A stretch of DNA of 64,000 bases from Sphingobacterium paucimobilis HER1398. GTDB taxonomy: Bacteria > Bacteroidota > Bacteroidia > Sphingobacteriales > Sphingobacteriaceae. Positions 1 to 9,622 of this stretch are shown one piece after another (the stretch's first letter is position 1; each line of letters starts with the position of its first letter). The notes below the pieces were generated by a model that saw only the letters and a program-made list of their open reading frames with translations, searched no databases and was not told where the DNA came from. The stretch spans positions 372,001 to 436,000 of the forward strand of contig NZ_ATDL01000015.1 in the NCBI RefSeq assembly GCF_000416985.1, written 5' to 3'. The position numbers were made by a program, and so were the translations under genes.

Positions 1-48
1 GAGTATAAAGATAAAATTGCTCTTTATAAAAAGGGAGAACTGAAATGA
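1..48 (+). CDS. possible C-terminal end of an upstream gene (partial)
   Basis: Frame 1 is open from the window edge and ends at a TGA at 46-48, giving 15 residues ending in KKGELK. A second tiny frame starts in an ATGA overlap at 45 and ends at 92 (15 residues). The strong terminator at 116-146 implies that a + strand transcription unit ends here, but I cannot tell which frame is real, and the function is unknown. Confidence 0.3.
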   Translation, partial: EYKDKIALYKKGELK

Positions 49-115
49 TCCGTTATGTAATTGACTTGAAAAACGTAAAATGCGGAAAATAATCGTTTAC
101 TTTTTTTAGTCATTC

Positions 116-154
116 AAATGCGAAGTCTATACTGGACTTCGCATTTCTAGTTTT
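116..154 (+). terminator. Rho-independent terminator
   Basis: A perfect 12-bp inverted repeat (116-127 paired with 135-146) encloses a 7-nt loop and is followed by CTAGTTTT. It closes whatever unit enters the window from the left. Confidence 0.75.
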
Positions 155-273
155 ATATAATTTGTGAAGCACGGAGATACTTTAAAATGAAATTGAGCTA
201 TATCAACATTTTAAAAAAGAGGTAAGCAACAGCACTTTTCATTGCATTATATTTAGACCTGTAAATATAATGT

Positions 274-483
274 ATGAGAGAATACCCCGAAGACAAACTA
301 ATCAAAGCGCGCGCAGCACTCGAATCGTTACTCCATAAATGTGAAAAATCTTTACAAAAAAAAACGGATGGCACCTCACAATACACCTTGCTCGTGAACA
401 GAATAGAGGCTTTACAAATTGTATTATATCGTATCTCGAAAGAAATGAAAGGGAAATCTACAAAAAAACAGTCGCATAAGTAA
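274..483 (+). CDS. small hypothetical protein, 69 aa
   Basis: This is a 69-residue, lysine-rich and probably all-helical protein (pI clearly basic, C-terminal tail KSTKKQSHK). It has no signal peptide, membrane segment or Cys motif. The frame starts with ATG after an A/T-rich leader and lies between the terminator at 116-154 and the sigma factor of locus 1, on the same strand. I do not recognise a family; the helical N-terminal part (residues 5-60) could be a small coiled coil. The coding status rests on the uninterrupted frame and its isolated position. Confidence 0.5.
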   Translation: MREYPEDKLIKARAALESLLHKCEKSLQKKTDGTSQYTLLVNRIEALQIVLYRISKEMKGKSTKKQSHK

Positions 484-531
484 TAAACGCTTCACATCAC
501 GTATAAATTTAAAAATATAACTATCTTGGCT

Positions 532-539
532 TACCTTTG
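532..539 (+). promoter_or_regulatory. candidate -7 element of locus 1 promoter
   Basis: TACCTTTG fits the Bacteroidetes -7 consensus TAnnTTTG and lies about 50 nt before the sigma-factor start at 590. The -33 region is poor (TTAA at the expected spacing), so the assignment is tentative. Confidence 0.4.
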
Positions 540-589
540 TAATTCGGGCTGACCAGGATTGCCTATTTAGAAGTGCGATAATTATATTT

Positions 590-1180
590 ATGAATTCTTA
601 TATCGAATATTCGGACAAGGAGCTTGCTATTCTGTTAAGTCAGGATGACCAAGCTGCTTTTCGACATATCTTCGAAAAATGGCATAAAAAACTTTATCAC
701 TTTTGTATCCGTTACCTACACAATGCGGAACAATCTGAAGAAGCCGTCCATGACACGCTAATCAAGCTTTGGACTACGCGTCACAAACTAGACCCCAATC
801 AATCTCTGGAAGGTCTACTTTACACCATTTGTAAGAGACTGTGTCTCAACCGTATTCGAGAAGCTTCTCGATTCAGCGCTGCAGCGGAGGAACTCTGGAT
901 AAATTACCTGGACCAAAGTAACAGTACGGAAGAATTTCTAAATCTTGTAGAACTGCAAAAATTTACGGATCAAGCTGTCCAAAAATTGACCAAACAACAG
1001 CAACTCGTTTTTAAAATGAGTAGATATGAGGGATTAAGTCAACAAGAAATTGCCGAAAAACTTAACATATCCAAAGAAACCGTAAAAAAACACAGTGCCG
1101 AAGCCCTTAAATCGCTCCGACTTCAATTCGACAGTTACTTTCAGCTCGCGGTAATTTTTATGCTATTCAACAAATTTTAG
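590..1180 (+). CDS. ECF RNA polymerase sigma factor (FecI-like), locus 1
   Basis: A 196-aa sigma-70 family protein of the ECF type that would direct RNA polymerase to the promoter of its own SusC/SusD locus. Region 2 spans about residues 19-80 (DQAAFRHIFEKW, then HDTLIKLWTTRH). Region 4 spans about 130-180 and holds the helix-turn-helix LSQQEIAEKLNISKETVKKH. The hydrophobic C-terminal tail (QLAVIFMLF) is common in Bacteroidetes FecI proteins. It is the first gene of locus 1 and is followed after 82 nt by its presumed anti-sigma factor. By analogy with E. coli FecI, activity should depend on a signal passed from SusC through FecR. Confidence 0.95.
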   Translation: MNSYIEYSDKELAILLSQDDQAAFRHIFEKWHKKLYHFCIRYLHNAEQSEEAVHDTLIKLWTTRHKLDPNQSLEGLLYTICKRLCLNRIREASRFSAAAEELWINYLDQSNSTEEFLNLVELQKFTDQAVQKLTKQQQLVFKMSRYEGLSQQEIAEKLNISKETVKKHSAEALKSLRLQFDSYFQLAVIFMLFNKF

Positions 1181-1262
1181 TTTTTTCTTCATACCAACTA
1201 CTCCCTTGTCTGCTTTCCGGTGTATTATCAATTAGTAGCACCATATTGAAGCCATCTAAGAC

Positions 1263-2423
1263 ATGAATGAGGAAAACTATATCATCCAGCAACTACTGGA
1301 AAAGTATGCTAACGGAAAAATTAGTAAAGCGGAATATGATAAACTTTTGTCGTATCTGAACGAATATGATACGTTGGACGATGTGGAATTGTTTATGGAT
1401 AAAGATTGGAAAAGTCTTGATAACTATCCTCTCTCCCACTCCAAGAGCGCGGATATTTTCCAAGGTATCGTTAAGGATCCAGTATATGCCCAATCTATCC
1501 CCCGCCGTAGAAATAAGATTTTGTCCATCAAATTATGGAAATGGGGTGCGGCAGCTGCTGCGATAATCCTGGTTATTTGGGGGGTACAGCTGTATAATCA
1601 CAATGGATCAAGTTTAAAACCGGAACATGAATCGCTCCAAAAACACGAAATAGTAGCAGGTGGAAATAAAGCAACAATAACATTAGCGAATGGCGAGCAA
1701 ATACTATTGAGCGAAAATCAAAGCGGTATCGTGATCGATGATGAACAGTTGACCTATAATGATGGTACTTCGCTTGGTCTACCTGCGGGATCTTCGACCA
1801 CCCTGACACAAACTATTGCAACTCCGAAGGGAGGAACCTACCAGATCACCCTATCCGATGGGACTAAGGTCTGGCTAAATGCTGCCACAAGCCTAACCTA
1901 TTCTACGCATATGGGCGCATCAAAAACACGTCTTGTTAAACTGGACGGAGAAGCCTACTTTGAGGTAGCAAAGGATCCAAGAAAACCTTTTGTCGTGGAG
2001 AGTAAAAATCAAACCATAGAGGTACTGGGGACCCACTTTAACGTAAACAGCTATAGTGAGGAAACAGTGAGCCGTACTACGCTACTAGAAGGGGCTGTAA
2101 AAGTTAACAATACCCTTTTAAAACCGGACCAACAGGCTATGCTCCAAGGCAACAACATCCACATTCTGAATGTGGATGCAGAAAGAACAATCGCCTGGAA
2201 AAATGGCAAGTTTATTTTCAAAAGTGAAAGCCTGGAAAGCATTATGTTAAAACTATCTAGATGGTACGATGTAGAAGTTGTCTATAATGGCGACTTCAGT
2301 GACAAGGTTTTTACCGGTTCTATGCGCCGTAAGGATGATATCTCTAAAATTCTAGAAAAAATATCCTTTACGAAGGCCGCCAAATTTAAAATTGAAGGAA
2401 GGAGGATTATCGTCATGCCATAA
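1263..2423 (+). CDS. FecR family anti-sigma factor, locus 1
   Basis: A 386-aa inner-membrane sigma regulator. Residues 1-90 are the cytoplasmic sigma-binding part and 91-110 are a single membrane helix (WGAAAAAIILVIWGVQL). The periplasmic FecR domain lies around 185-265 (LDGEAYFEVAKDPRKPF, VLGTHFNVNSY), and a DUF4974 domain is at about 315-386. DUF4974 resembles the STN fold and is the expected contact for the SusC N-terminal domain. The gene sits between sigma factor and SusC on the same strand. The order matches the surface-signalling modules known from Fec/Sus-type regulation. Confidence 0.95.
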   Translation: MNEENYIIQQLLEKYANGKISKAEYDKLLSYLNEYDTLDDVELFMDKDWKSLDNYPLSHSKSADIFQGIVKDPVYAQSIPRRRNKILSIKLWKWGAAAAAIILVIWGVQLYNHNGSSLKPEHESLQKHEIVAGGNKATITLANGEQILLSENQSGIVIDDEQLTYNDGTSLGLPAGSSTTLTQTIATPKGGTYQITLSDGTKVWLNAATSLTYSTHMGASKTRLVKLDGEAYFEVAKDPRKPFVVESKNQTIEVLGTHFNVNSYSEETVSRTTLLEGAVKVNNTLLKPDQQAMLQGNNIHILNVDAERTIAWKNGKFIFKSESLESIMLKLSRWYDVEVVYNGDFSDKVFTGSMRRKDDISKILEKISFTKAAKFKIEGRRIIVMP

Positions 2424-2452
2424 TATATTCCATCTAAATGGCTGAAAAAAAA

Positions 2453-2476
2453 CGGGAGTACTTCGACCTACCCCCG
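2453..2476 (+). other. stem-loop between fecR and susC
   Basis: CGGGAGTA at 2453-2460 pairs with TACCCCCG at 2469-2476 (one mismatch), with an 8-nt loop between. It is preceded by eight As but lacks a following T-run. It may be a processing or mRNA-stability element that lets susC be expressed differently from fecR; the role is inferred. Confidence 0.35.
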
Positions 2477-2548
2477 CTTAACTGTTTGGCCAATCATTAC
2501 AATTCATTACGAGAACTAATACTCAACTAACCAAACAATTCAAAATTA

Positions 2549-5500
2549 ATGAAAATTAATGAAACATCTGGAGTGCACGTCCGTGTAGGAATACTCCAAA
2601 AAACACTACTGATTATGAAGTTAACCACATTCATAATGTTTTTTTCTCTGGTGCAGGTAAGTGCTGTCACTAATGCCCAGATTACCATAAAGGGGAAGAA
2701 TATATCACTCCAACAGGTATTGGATAAAATAAGTGCACAAAGTGGCTACGATTTTATTTACCTCGATAAAGATATCAATCACCTTAAACTAATTGATGTC
2801 GATTTTAAAAATGCCAGTATCACGAATGTCTTGGAGACCTGCCTTAAGAACCAACCTTTATTCTATGCCATAAATGATAAGACGGTCCTGATACGTAAAA
2901 AAGATGAGATTCCTAAAAATGCATCAGCTATTGCCGCTGTGGATATAAGGGGAATCGTAACGGATGAAAAGGGAACTCCTCTAGTAGGGGTAACCATACG
3001 TGTCAAAAATTCGAATGTCGCAGCACAGACCAGTACGACAGGAGAATTTGTACTAACTGGCATTGACGAAGGAGTCGTCTTGCAGCTTTCTTTTCTAGGG
3101 TATAAAAAGAGAGAAATAACCGTAGGTAAGGCACATACACTGTCTATAAAAATGGAACCTATTACCTCCGAACTGGAAGAAGTGTCCGTGGTCAATACCG
3201 GCTATCAAACGATATCCAAAGAAAGAGCCACGGGGTCTTTCAACACCATAAGCCAGGAACAACTGGAAAAACCCTCGACAAGCATTGCGCAACGCCTTAT
3301 CGGTACTACGGCAGGGATGCAAGCTACACTGGATGCTGATGGCAATCCTAGATTTGAAATCCGGGGACAGACGGCATTGAATATCCGCGATCCTTTTGGG
3401 ATCCGTAATCAAAATGCAGCACCTCTGGTCGTTGTGGATGGATTTCCGATACAAGGCGATTTTAGCACGATTAACCCCAATGATGTGGAGAGTGTGACCG
3501 TCCTAAAGGACGCAGCAGCAGCTTCCATATGGGGTGCTAAATCTGCGAATGGTGTAATCGTCGTGGTCACGAAAAAAGGAAAGAAAGGTATGCCATTAGC
3601 TGTGAACTTCTCCGCTTTCACCCGGGTCTCTAAAAAATTAGATCTGGATTATGTGAATCCGTTAGCCTCTTCATCCGAAACGATCGACTATGAGATGAAA
3701 TCTTTTGGTAACTGGGGAGCACTGATAAACGGTGGTATGTTCCCAAATGACGTATACAAAGCTTGGTCTCCGGGGATGATAGCCATGAGTGAACATAATT
3801 TAGGCTATATTACATTGGCGGAGCGCGATGCACTTTTATCCTCCTACAAAACACTGAGCAACAAAAAACAGATTCGTGATGAGTTACTAACAAATCCTAC
3901 AGTACAACAGTATTCTTTGGATTTATCAGGTTCGACTGAAAAAATGAGTAATCGCATCTCTCTGCTTTTTGAGGACACGAAAACTAACTTTAGACGATCC
4001 GACAATAAAAAATATACAGTCAACTATAATACCTCTGCCGATGTTTTTAAATGGCTGCAAATCAATTTTGGAGGATTGGTCAATTATAACAAGGTAAACC
4101 GGAGTGGTGTCAATTATAATGTAAATCCTTATGGATCGCCAAACCCTTTAGCAGATATAGCGAACATCGCTCCCTATGAAATGCTTCGGAATGAAGATGG
4201 TTCGTTAAATAATATCTCTAGATATTACGACCCTATTCTCGACCGCTTTGTGCCTACGGACTTATTCCCTTACAAGGACTGGTCATACAATCCCATCCAA
4301 GAAATCGAAAACAGAGAATATACAAGTGAACAACTGAATACACGTTTACAAACAGGATTGAACTTTAAAATAATCAAAGGACTTTCTTTTGACACGAAGT
4401 TTCAATATGAACTTTTTAATACAACAAATAGAAACTTTAATAATGAAAAAACATTTTATGCACGAAATAATGTCAATACCGCTACTAGTTGGGACAGAGC
4501 TACAGACCGAATCACACTAAATCTGCCCAAGGGTGGTATTTTGGATCAAAACAAAAGTAGAACTGAATCTTATGTATTCAGAAATCAACTTAATTTTGAG
4601 AGACAGCTTAACGGGGACCATGAAATCAGTTTTATTGCCGGAACTGAAATAAACCACCTCGTTTCGGAAACCAATAGTGCACCTACTTCTTATGGGTACA
4701 ATGAAGAAACCTTGAGTGTTGGTATATTTCCTAATGGGCCTGGTACCCCGACTGCACCTGTACGCGATTGGACCGGCTATAACCAATCTTTTAATTATGT
4801 AAATAATTTCTCGTATATAACGGATCGATATTTCTCCTTATTCGCGAATGCAGCATATACTTATAAATCAAAGTATACGCTATCGGGAAGCATGCGTACG
4901 GATGCTTCAAATCTGATCACAGACGACCCTTCATATCGTTATGCGCCCTTTTGGTCACTGGGAGGTAGCTGGCGTGTGAATAAAGAGGATTTTATGCAAC
5001 AGGTGGATTGGATAGATCATCTTGCTTTACGTGCCACATATGGCTATAACGGCAATGTCGATAGATCCACTTCTTTTCGCCCCTTAATCGCCATTGAATC
5101 TTCACCAAATCTGTATACCGGAGATTATAGAGCTTCTATTTCAAGTTTTGGAAACCCTACCCTACGCTGGGAGAAAACAGGAACTTGGAATATAGGTATC
5201 GATTACAGCTTATTCCAGGGTGCACTATACGGTAAAGTCGATCTTTACAACAAGTCAGGCAAAGATCTTATAGCAACCCTATCCATCCCTGCAGTGAATG
5301 GAACTATGCGTCAGAACCTAAACAATGCCGCCATGACAAACAAAGGGATCGAAGTGGAGCTTGGAACAGTACAACGGATCAATGGCAACGATATTGTGTG
5401 GAGAGGAAATGCTAACTTTTCATATAATAGAAACAAAATCACCCAATTATTCGTAGCGAATTATAATGCTGCAGCCCTTGCAGGGGGTGGATCTATTGCT

Positions 5501-6145
5501 TATGTAGAGGGTCAAGATGCAAATACCTTGTGGACATACGAATACACAGGAGTAAAAAATAATCAACCAACCATAGCTGGACCAAATGGTACATTTTACG
5601 ATTTCTCGGCGTCAACTCCTGGGGATGGAACAACATACTTGTTGAATATGGGGACTAAAGTCGCACCATATACCTTTGGGTTTACCAACTCGCTTAAAGT
5701 TTACGATTTTAATCTGTCCTTCATCGTTACCGGAAAGTTTGGACACAAGTTTAAAAGAAAGGGCTTTAATTATCCAGCAGTACTCAACGGACGTGTATTA
5801 CCAAATAAAAAAATTGGTGAGGTCGTAAACGGTGATCCTATGGATATAATACCACTTCCACTGAATCAAATCGAGCCACGATATTATTTTTGGGATCGAT
5901 TCCACCCCTACATGAATTATCTTGTTGAAGATGCTTCGCATATCCGTATGCAGGAAATCAACTTAAGTTATAACCTACCCATAAACTTAAGTTCAAAAAT
6001 TAACATGAGGCGTGTCCAAGTATTCGCACAGGGGAATGATCTATTTACCATTGTGGCTAATAACGCGGGCGAGGACCCTGAATATCCTTTAGGCACATTG
6101 AAACCGCAACCTCGTATTTCTTTTGGTATCAAGTGTGAACTCTAA
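2549..6145 (+). CDS. SusC/RagA family TonB-dependent outer membrane transporter with STN domain, locus 1
   Basis: A 1198-aa outer-membrane barrel that imports a substrate delivered by SusD, powered by TonB. Domains in order: N-terminal export signal with hydrophobic core near residues 22-44; STN (secretin/TonB short N-terminus) at about 45-115; a carboxypeptidase-regulatory-like beta-sandwich at about 131-205; plug at about 215-350 with the typical VLKDAAAASIWG; then the beta-barrel to the aromatic C-terminus. The STN domain identifies it as a signal transducer to FecR. Its VVNTGYQTISKERATGSF segment closely resembles that of the locus 5 SusC, so the two are probably paralogues. SusD follows 12 nt downstream. 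Confidence 0.96.
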   Translation: MKINETSGVHVRVGILQKTLLIMKLTTFIMFFSLVQVSAVTNAQITIKGKNISLQQVLDKISAQSGYDFIYLDKDINHLKLIDVDFKNASITNVLETCLKNQPLFYAINDKTVLIRKKDEIPKNASAIAAVDIRGIVTDEKGTPLVGVTIRVKNSNVAAQTSTTGEFVLTGIDEGVVLQLSFLGYKKREITVGKAHTLSIKMEPITSELEEVSVVNTGYQTISKERATGSFNTISQEQLEKPSTSIAQRLIGTTAGMQATLDADGNPRFEIRGQTALNIRDPFGIRNQNAAPLVVVDGFPIQGDFSTINPNDVESVTVLKDAAAASIWGAKSANGVIVVVTKKGKKGMPLAVNFSAFTRVSKKLDLDYVNPLASSSETIDYEMKSFGNWGALINGGMFPNDVYKAWSPGMIAMSEHNLGYITLAERDALLSSYKTLSNKKQIRDELLTNPTVQQYSLDLSGSTEKMSNRISLLFEDTKTNFRRSDNKKYTVNYNTSADVFKWLQINFGGLVNYNKVNRSGVNYNVNPYGSPNPLADIANIAPYEMLRNEDGSLNNISRYYDPILDRFVPTDLFPYKDWSYNPIQEIENREYTSEQLNTRLQTGLNFKIIKGLSFDTKFQYELFNTTNRNFNNEKTFYARNNVNTATSWDRATDRITLNLPKGGILDQNKSRTESYVFRNQLNFERQLNGDHEISFIAGTEINHLVSETNSAPTSYGYNEETLSVGIFPNGPGTPTAPVRDWTGYNQSFNYVNNFSYITDRYFSLFANAAYTYKSKYTLSGSMRTDASNLITDDPSYRYAPFWSLGGSWRVNKEDFMQQVDWIDHLALRATYGYNGNVDRSTSFRPLIAIESSPNLYTGDYRASISSFGNPTLRWEKTGTWNIGIDYSLFQGALYGKVDLYNKSGKDLIATLSIPAVNGTMRQNLNNAAMTNKGIEVELGTVQRINGNDIVWRGNANFSYNRNKITQLFVANYNAAALAGGGSIAYVEGQDANTLWTYEYTGVKNNQPTIAGPNGTFYDFSASTPGDGTTYLLNMGTKVAPYTFGFTNSLKVYDFNLSFIVTGKFGHKFKRKGFNYPAVLNGRVLPNKKIGEVVNGDPMDIIPLPLNQIEPRYYFWDRFHPYMNYLVEDASHIRMQEINLSYNLPINLSSKINMRRVQVFAQGNDLFTIVANNAGEDPEYPLGTLKPQPRISFGIKCEL

Positions 6146-6157
6146 AAAAATAATATC

Positions 6158-7696
6158 ATGAAAAAAAAACATATACATCGCTATAGCATATTGATTTTAG
6201 TCGTCGTATCATTTATGCTGCCATCATGTGACCGCTTCTTAGAAGAGCCACCTTCTAAGACTTCCGCACTTGTGGTAAAAACCACCGCGCAGCTGAATGC
6301 ATTGCTGGATAATCACTCTACTTTTTACCGAGAGGAAAATCGCGCCCAGACCTTTGGTACGGACGACTGGGGACTGACTATCGACCTCTATAATGGTGGC
6401 CCCGCAATTCTCTCAAATATTGCTAGCATACAATTTGCAACCTGGGATACCCAATTTCTCCTTAACGATCAACGCGATAACCTGTGGACGGAGGAATATA
6501 AAAAAATATTCACCGCAAATATGGTGCTCAACAATCTGGGCAATGTCAGTGGAACCGAACAGGATAAGGCGATTATTAAAGCCGATGCTCATTTCGCCCG
6601 TGCCTATAGCTATTGGATATTGGCCAACACCTATTGCCTACCCTACACGGAAGCAAATAAAAATGAATTAGGTCTTCCCATAAAGACCAGTACCAGTTTC
6701 GAAGAGCCCATAGAAAGACAATCCTTGGAAAAAGTGTATCAGCTCATCGAATCTGACTTATTGGAAGCGTTGAAGACGCCTGTTTCTTTAACCCAATCCG
6801 GGAGAGCTAGACACTGGCGGGCAAGTAAAGAAGGCGTGAATGCTTTCGCCGCTCGGTATTATCTGCACAAAAACGAATATGAAAAAACCATTGCGCATGC
6901 GAATGCGGTATTGCAGGACTACAGTACCCTGGTAGACTACAATACAGAAATGCGCTATGGCATAGACGGAACCGTAGGTATTAATGCAGGGACGCCGCAA
7001 GCGGAAACAGTAACCCTGAAATACCCTTACACGCACGACAATCAAAGCGACCAAACCGACATAATCGGATGGAAGGAATTTCTATATTTTCGGATGTTGA
7101 GTGTCGGTACTTGGTGGTATATACCAAGCCAAGAGCTGTTGGGGCTTTATGACAAAACAAATGACTTACGTTATCAATACCACATGGTGGAGAACTACTC
7201 TTATGATCGAGGGATGGTCAAACCCGCTTACAGTTATCCGGGCTATGTGTTTTTCTTTAAAGAATGGATTCCTTCAGGCCCAACTGTAGCCGAGGTGTTA
7301 CTCATGAAAGCCGAATCCCAGGCGCGTACCGCTGATTATATGGGAGCAATCAATACGTTGAATACCTTGAGAGCCAAACGTATGAAGCCTGGAACTTGGG
7401 TCAATCTGACAGCGACCTCTAAAGATGATGCTATAAAAAAGATACTGGAAGAAAGAAGAAGAGAAATGCCTTTTGTACAACGCTGGTTCGACATCCGGAG
7501 GTATAATAACAATGAGGATCCTAATGATGATGTTGTTTTAACACGAGATTTCTATCCCTACAGTGGTACAAATGTACTCTTTAACGAATCTGTCAAAACG
7601 TATTCCTTACCCAAAAATTCGAGGCGGTATGCGAGTCCAATACCTGTAACAGAGATTATATCGAGTAATGGTGCTATCGTACAGAACACGTATTAA
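6158..7696 (+). CDS. RagB/SusD family substrate-binding lipoprotein, locus 1
   Basis: A 512-aa surface lipoprotein that forms the lid on SusC and captures substrate. The lipobox LPSC gives Cys24. The N-terminal SusD-like part and the C-terminal SusD/RagB part (KILEERRREMPFVQRWFDIRRY) are both complete. The TPR-like helices typical of the family are seen around residues 130-160 (ADAHFARAYSYWIL). The gene lies 12 nt after SusC and 18 nt before the TlpA gene, so the three should be co-transcribed. The substrate cannot be read from the sequence. Confidence 0.95.
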   Translation: MKKKHIHRYSILILVVVSFMLPSCDRFLEEPPSKTSALVVKTTAQLNALLDNHSTFYREENRAQTFGTDDWGLTIDLYNGGPAILSNIASIQFATWDTQFLLNDQRDNLWTEEYKKIFTANMVLNNLGNVSGTEQDKAIIKADAHFARAYSYWILANTYCLPYTEANKNELGLPIKTSTSFEEPIERQSLEKVYQLIESDLLEALKTPVSLTQSGRARHWRASKEGVNAFAARYYLHKNEYEKTIAHANAVLQDYSTLVDYNTEMRYGIDGTVGINAGTPQAETVTLKYPYTHDNQSDQTDIIGWKEFLYFRMLSVGTWWYIPSQELLGLYDKTNDLRYQYHMVENYSYDRGMVKPAYSYPGYVFFFKEWIPSGPTVAEVLLMKAESQARTADYMGAINTLNTLRAKRMKPGTWVNLTATSKDDAIKKILEERRREMPFVQRWFDIRRYNNNEDPNDDVVLTRDFYPYSGTNVLFNESVKTYSLPKNSRRYASPIPVTEIISSNGAIVQNTY

Positions 7697-7714
7697 CATA
7701 CATCTAAACTTCAA

Positions 7715-8854
7715 ATGAGTAAAATAAGAAAAATGAGAACACTTTTAAATATTGGATTATGCTTGCTTCTAGCATCTACAAGTAGTAAGTCACAAGCGCA
7801 AAAACCTAAGGAATTAAATTATCTAATCAATGGAGAAATAAAAGGGCTGAATAATAGCAAGGTCATCATTATCGTCTACAAAGAGGATAGTGCAAAAATT
7901 GACACTATAACAACCACCAGTATGGGAGATAAATTTCAGTTGAAAGGCTTTATAGATAAGTCGTACTTTGTACATCTACATTTAGGCGAAATAAACCCTC
8001 GTAAAAATTCTTATTTTTATTTGGAACCTGGACAAATCAAAATCACAGGACATGTAGATCTTCCCGATCAAATCAAAATATCGGGAACAGAAACAAATGA
8101 AGCCTACACGAAAAGTCAAGAGTTTTTAGTCCCGTTGTATATGCGGAGATCTGCACTGATGCAACAGATAAGAAATCTGGAAGAAGGCACAGCTGAGTAC
8201 AACAATATTGATGCACTTATTAAAGCTAAAAGTGACTCAGTCAACAATTTTAAAATTGACTTCATGAAAAATAATCCTAATTCAGACATCACGCTAGGTT
8301 ATCTTTATGTTCTTCAGAATAATCTTCCAATAGGTCTCACGGACAGCTTATATACAAATCTTTCGGACAAGCTGAAACAATCTCGCCAAGGAAAATATAT
8401 AGCGGATAAATTAGCTGCAAGTAAAACTGTGGCTGTAGGTCAAATGGCTCCAGATTTTACTTCGTCCGATACGACGGGAGCACCAATAAAGCTGAGCGAC
8501 TTCAAGGGAAAATATGTCCTGTTAGAGTTCTGGGCGCACTGGTGTGTACCGTGTAGAGCCCAGCACCCACATATGAAAGCGACGTACGAAAAGTTCAAAG
8601 ACAAAGGATTTACGATATTGCAATATTCGATCGATGTCAAAAAAGACGAGAAAAAATGGAAAGAGGCTATTGTTAAAGATGGTCTTTCGTGGCCACAAGC
8701 TTCGGATCTCGCTAACGGCAAAGCTCCAGTAGCTGAACTATATGGCGTACAACCTATACCGGATAGTTTTCTGATCGCGCCGGACGGCACCATTCTCGGA
8801 AGGCGTTTAAGTCATAAGGCGTTGGAAGAAATGTTAGAAAAAGCTTTAAATTAA
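7715..8854 (+). CDS. TlpA-like thiol-disulfide oxidoreductase with DUF4369 domain, locus 1
   Basis: A 379-aa exported thioredoxin-fold protein. It has an N-terminal signal peptide (to about residue 28), a DUF4369 domain at about 34-130, a helical linker, and an AhpC/TSA-TlpA domain at about 240-378. The active site is WCVPC with Cys277 and Cys280, and the cis-proline is probably Pro349 in QPIPDSF. It should reduce or isomerise disulfides in the periplasm. It is the last gene of locus 1 and is followed by a terminator. The start at 7715 keeps a usable signal peptide; Met at residue 7 is an alternative. Confidence 0.93.
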   Translation: MSKIRKMRTLLNIGLCLLLASTSSKSQAQKPKELNYLINGEIKGLNNSKVIIIVYKEDSAKIDTITTTSMGDKFQLKGFIDKSYFVHLHLGEINPRKNSYFYLEPGQIKITGHVDLPDQIKISGTETNEAYTKSQEFLVPLYMRRSALMQQIRNLEEGTAEYNNIDALIKAKSDSVNNFKIDFMKNNPNSDITLGYLYVLQNNLPIGLTDSLYTNLSDKLKQSRQGKYIADKLAASKTVAVGQMAPDFTSSDTTGAPIKLSDFKGKYVLLEFWAHWCVPCRAQHPHMKATYEKFKDKGFTILQYSIDVKKDEKKWKEAIVKDGLSWPQASDLANGKAPVAELYGVQPIPDSFLIAPDGTILGRRLSHKALEEMLEKALN

Positions 8855-8863
8855 TCAAAAAAG

Positions 8864-8891
8864 AAAGAGGCTGATTGCACAGCCTCTTTTT
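8864..8891 (+). terminator. Rho-independent terminator of locus 1
   Basis: AAAGAGGCT (8864-8872) pairs with AGCCTCTTT (8881-8889) around an 8-nt loop, with a T-run at the 3' edge. It starts 10 nt after the TlpA stop codon. Confidence 0.85.
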
Positions 8892-8965
8892 GAAATTCCC
8901 CACTCATGCCAATAGATGCAAAACTCTGATTCGTAGACTCCGTACCCTTACTATTTAGACTCTAT

Positions 8966-9010
8966 GAAGCAAAACCATGGTCGCCAGTAATAAGCGGGAA
9001 TAAGAGGTAA
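8966..9010 (+). repeat. dispersed repeat, copy A (degenerate 3' end only)
   Basis: About 45 bp align with the last part of copy C (25441-25626): the stretch GCCAGTAATAAGCGG...GGTAA matches GCCAGTAACAAACGG...GAGTAA. The frame is interrupted by TAA inside the match, so it is a decayed gene end. The rest of 8892-9086 holds nothing recognisable. Confidence 0.5.
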
Positions 9011-9086
9011 TAAAAACATCTAATTTTATGGGGCAGTCGATTCTTTTAAATTTGCAAACAGGACAACCTAATTTTTAACATTAGCG

Positions 9087-9167
9087 CTTTTCGAAACCGT
9101 AGTCGTAGACATCATCCTAGCCGAAGAAGAGACCAAGGCAGCCAGTAATAAAAGAAAGAAGGGGTAA
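9087..9167 (+). repeat. dispersed repeat, copy B (coding-like gene 3' end)
   Basis: The frame reads LFETVVVDIILAEEET and then KAASNKRKKG before TAA at 9165-9167. It differs from copies C and D mostly at synonymous positions, so the ancestor was translated. The stop lies 8 nt before the ATG of the broken DUF1016 gene, which suggests that the lost gene originally stood directly upstream of a DUF1016 gene. No upstream part of this gene remains here. Confidence 0.75.
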
Positions 9168-9175
9168 TAGAAACT

Positions 9176-9602
9176 ATGGAATTCGACAAACTAGTTAATA
9201 GCATACAAGCTACACACCAGGAACTACAGCTTTCCACTGTAAAAGCAGTAAACCAATCGCTCACTCTGCATAACTGGTTGATCGGGCTATACATTGTCGA
9301 ATTCGAGCAGAATGGGGAAGACCGGGCTAAGTATGGTGAAAGTCTATTGGCTGAACTCTCCGCATCAATTAAAATAAAAGGCCTTTCCATAACAAATCTA
9401 AAGCTCTGCAGACAGTTTTATGTGACATACCCACACCTATTATCTACTGTTAAAAAAATGCTGGCAAACAGTGGGGGCAAAAGGAATCCGAATTGGTCAG
9501 TCGCTGACTGACCAATTACAAAACGCTGATAATCTACAAAATACAACTCACCAATCGTCAACTGATGAATTCACAACAGCTTTACCAAACACCAACAAAA
9601 AG
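9176..9602 (+). pseudogene. DUF1016 (YhcG N-terminal) protein, frameshifted and truncated
   Basis: Residues 1-98 (to LLSTVKKMLANSGG) look like the DUF1016 N-terminal domain of YhcG-type PDDEXK nucleases, with the typical WLIGLYIVEFEQNGEDRAKYG stretch. The frame shifts at the GTGGGGGC tract near 9471-9478. After that the family-like sequence continues in another frame (GIRIGQSLTDQLQNADNLQ) until about 9602 and then stops, next to the convergent paiA-like gene. The usual protein is roughly 340 aa with a C-terminal nuclease domain, which is absent here. It should be inactive. Such genes often accompany type I restriction loci, but none is in the window. Confidence 0.8.
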
Positions 9603-9622
9603 AATATTTTCACGATAGATCC

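Noticed and set aside
8855-9175. Insertion sequence or integron-like element causing the repeats
   Set aside because: No transposase, terminal inverted repeats or target-site duplications are visible at any repeat copy; the copies look like gene 3' ends rather than element ends.
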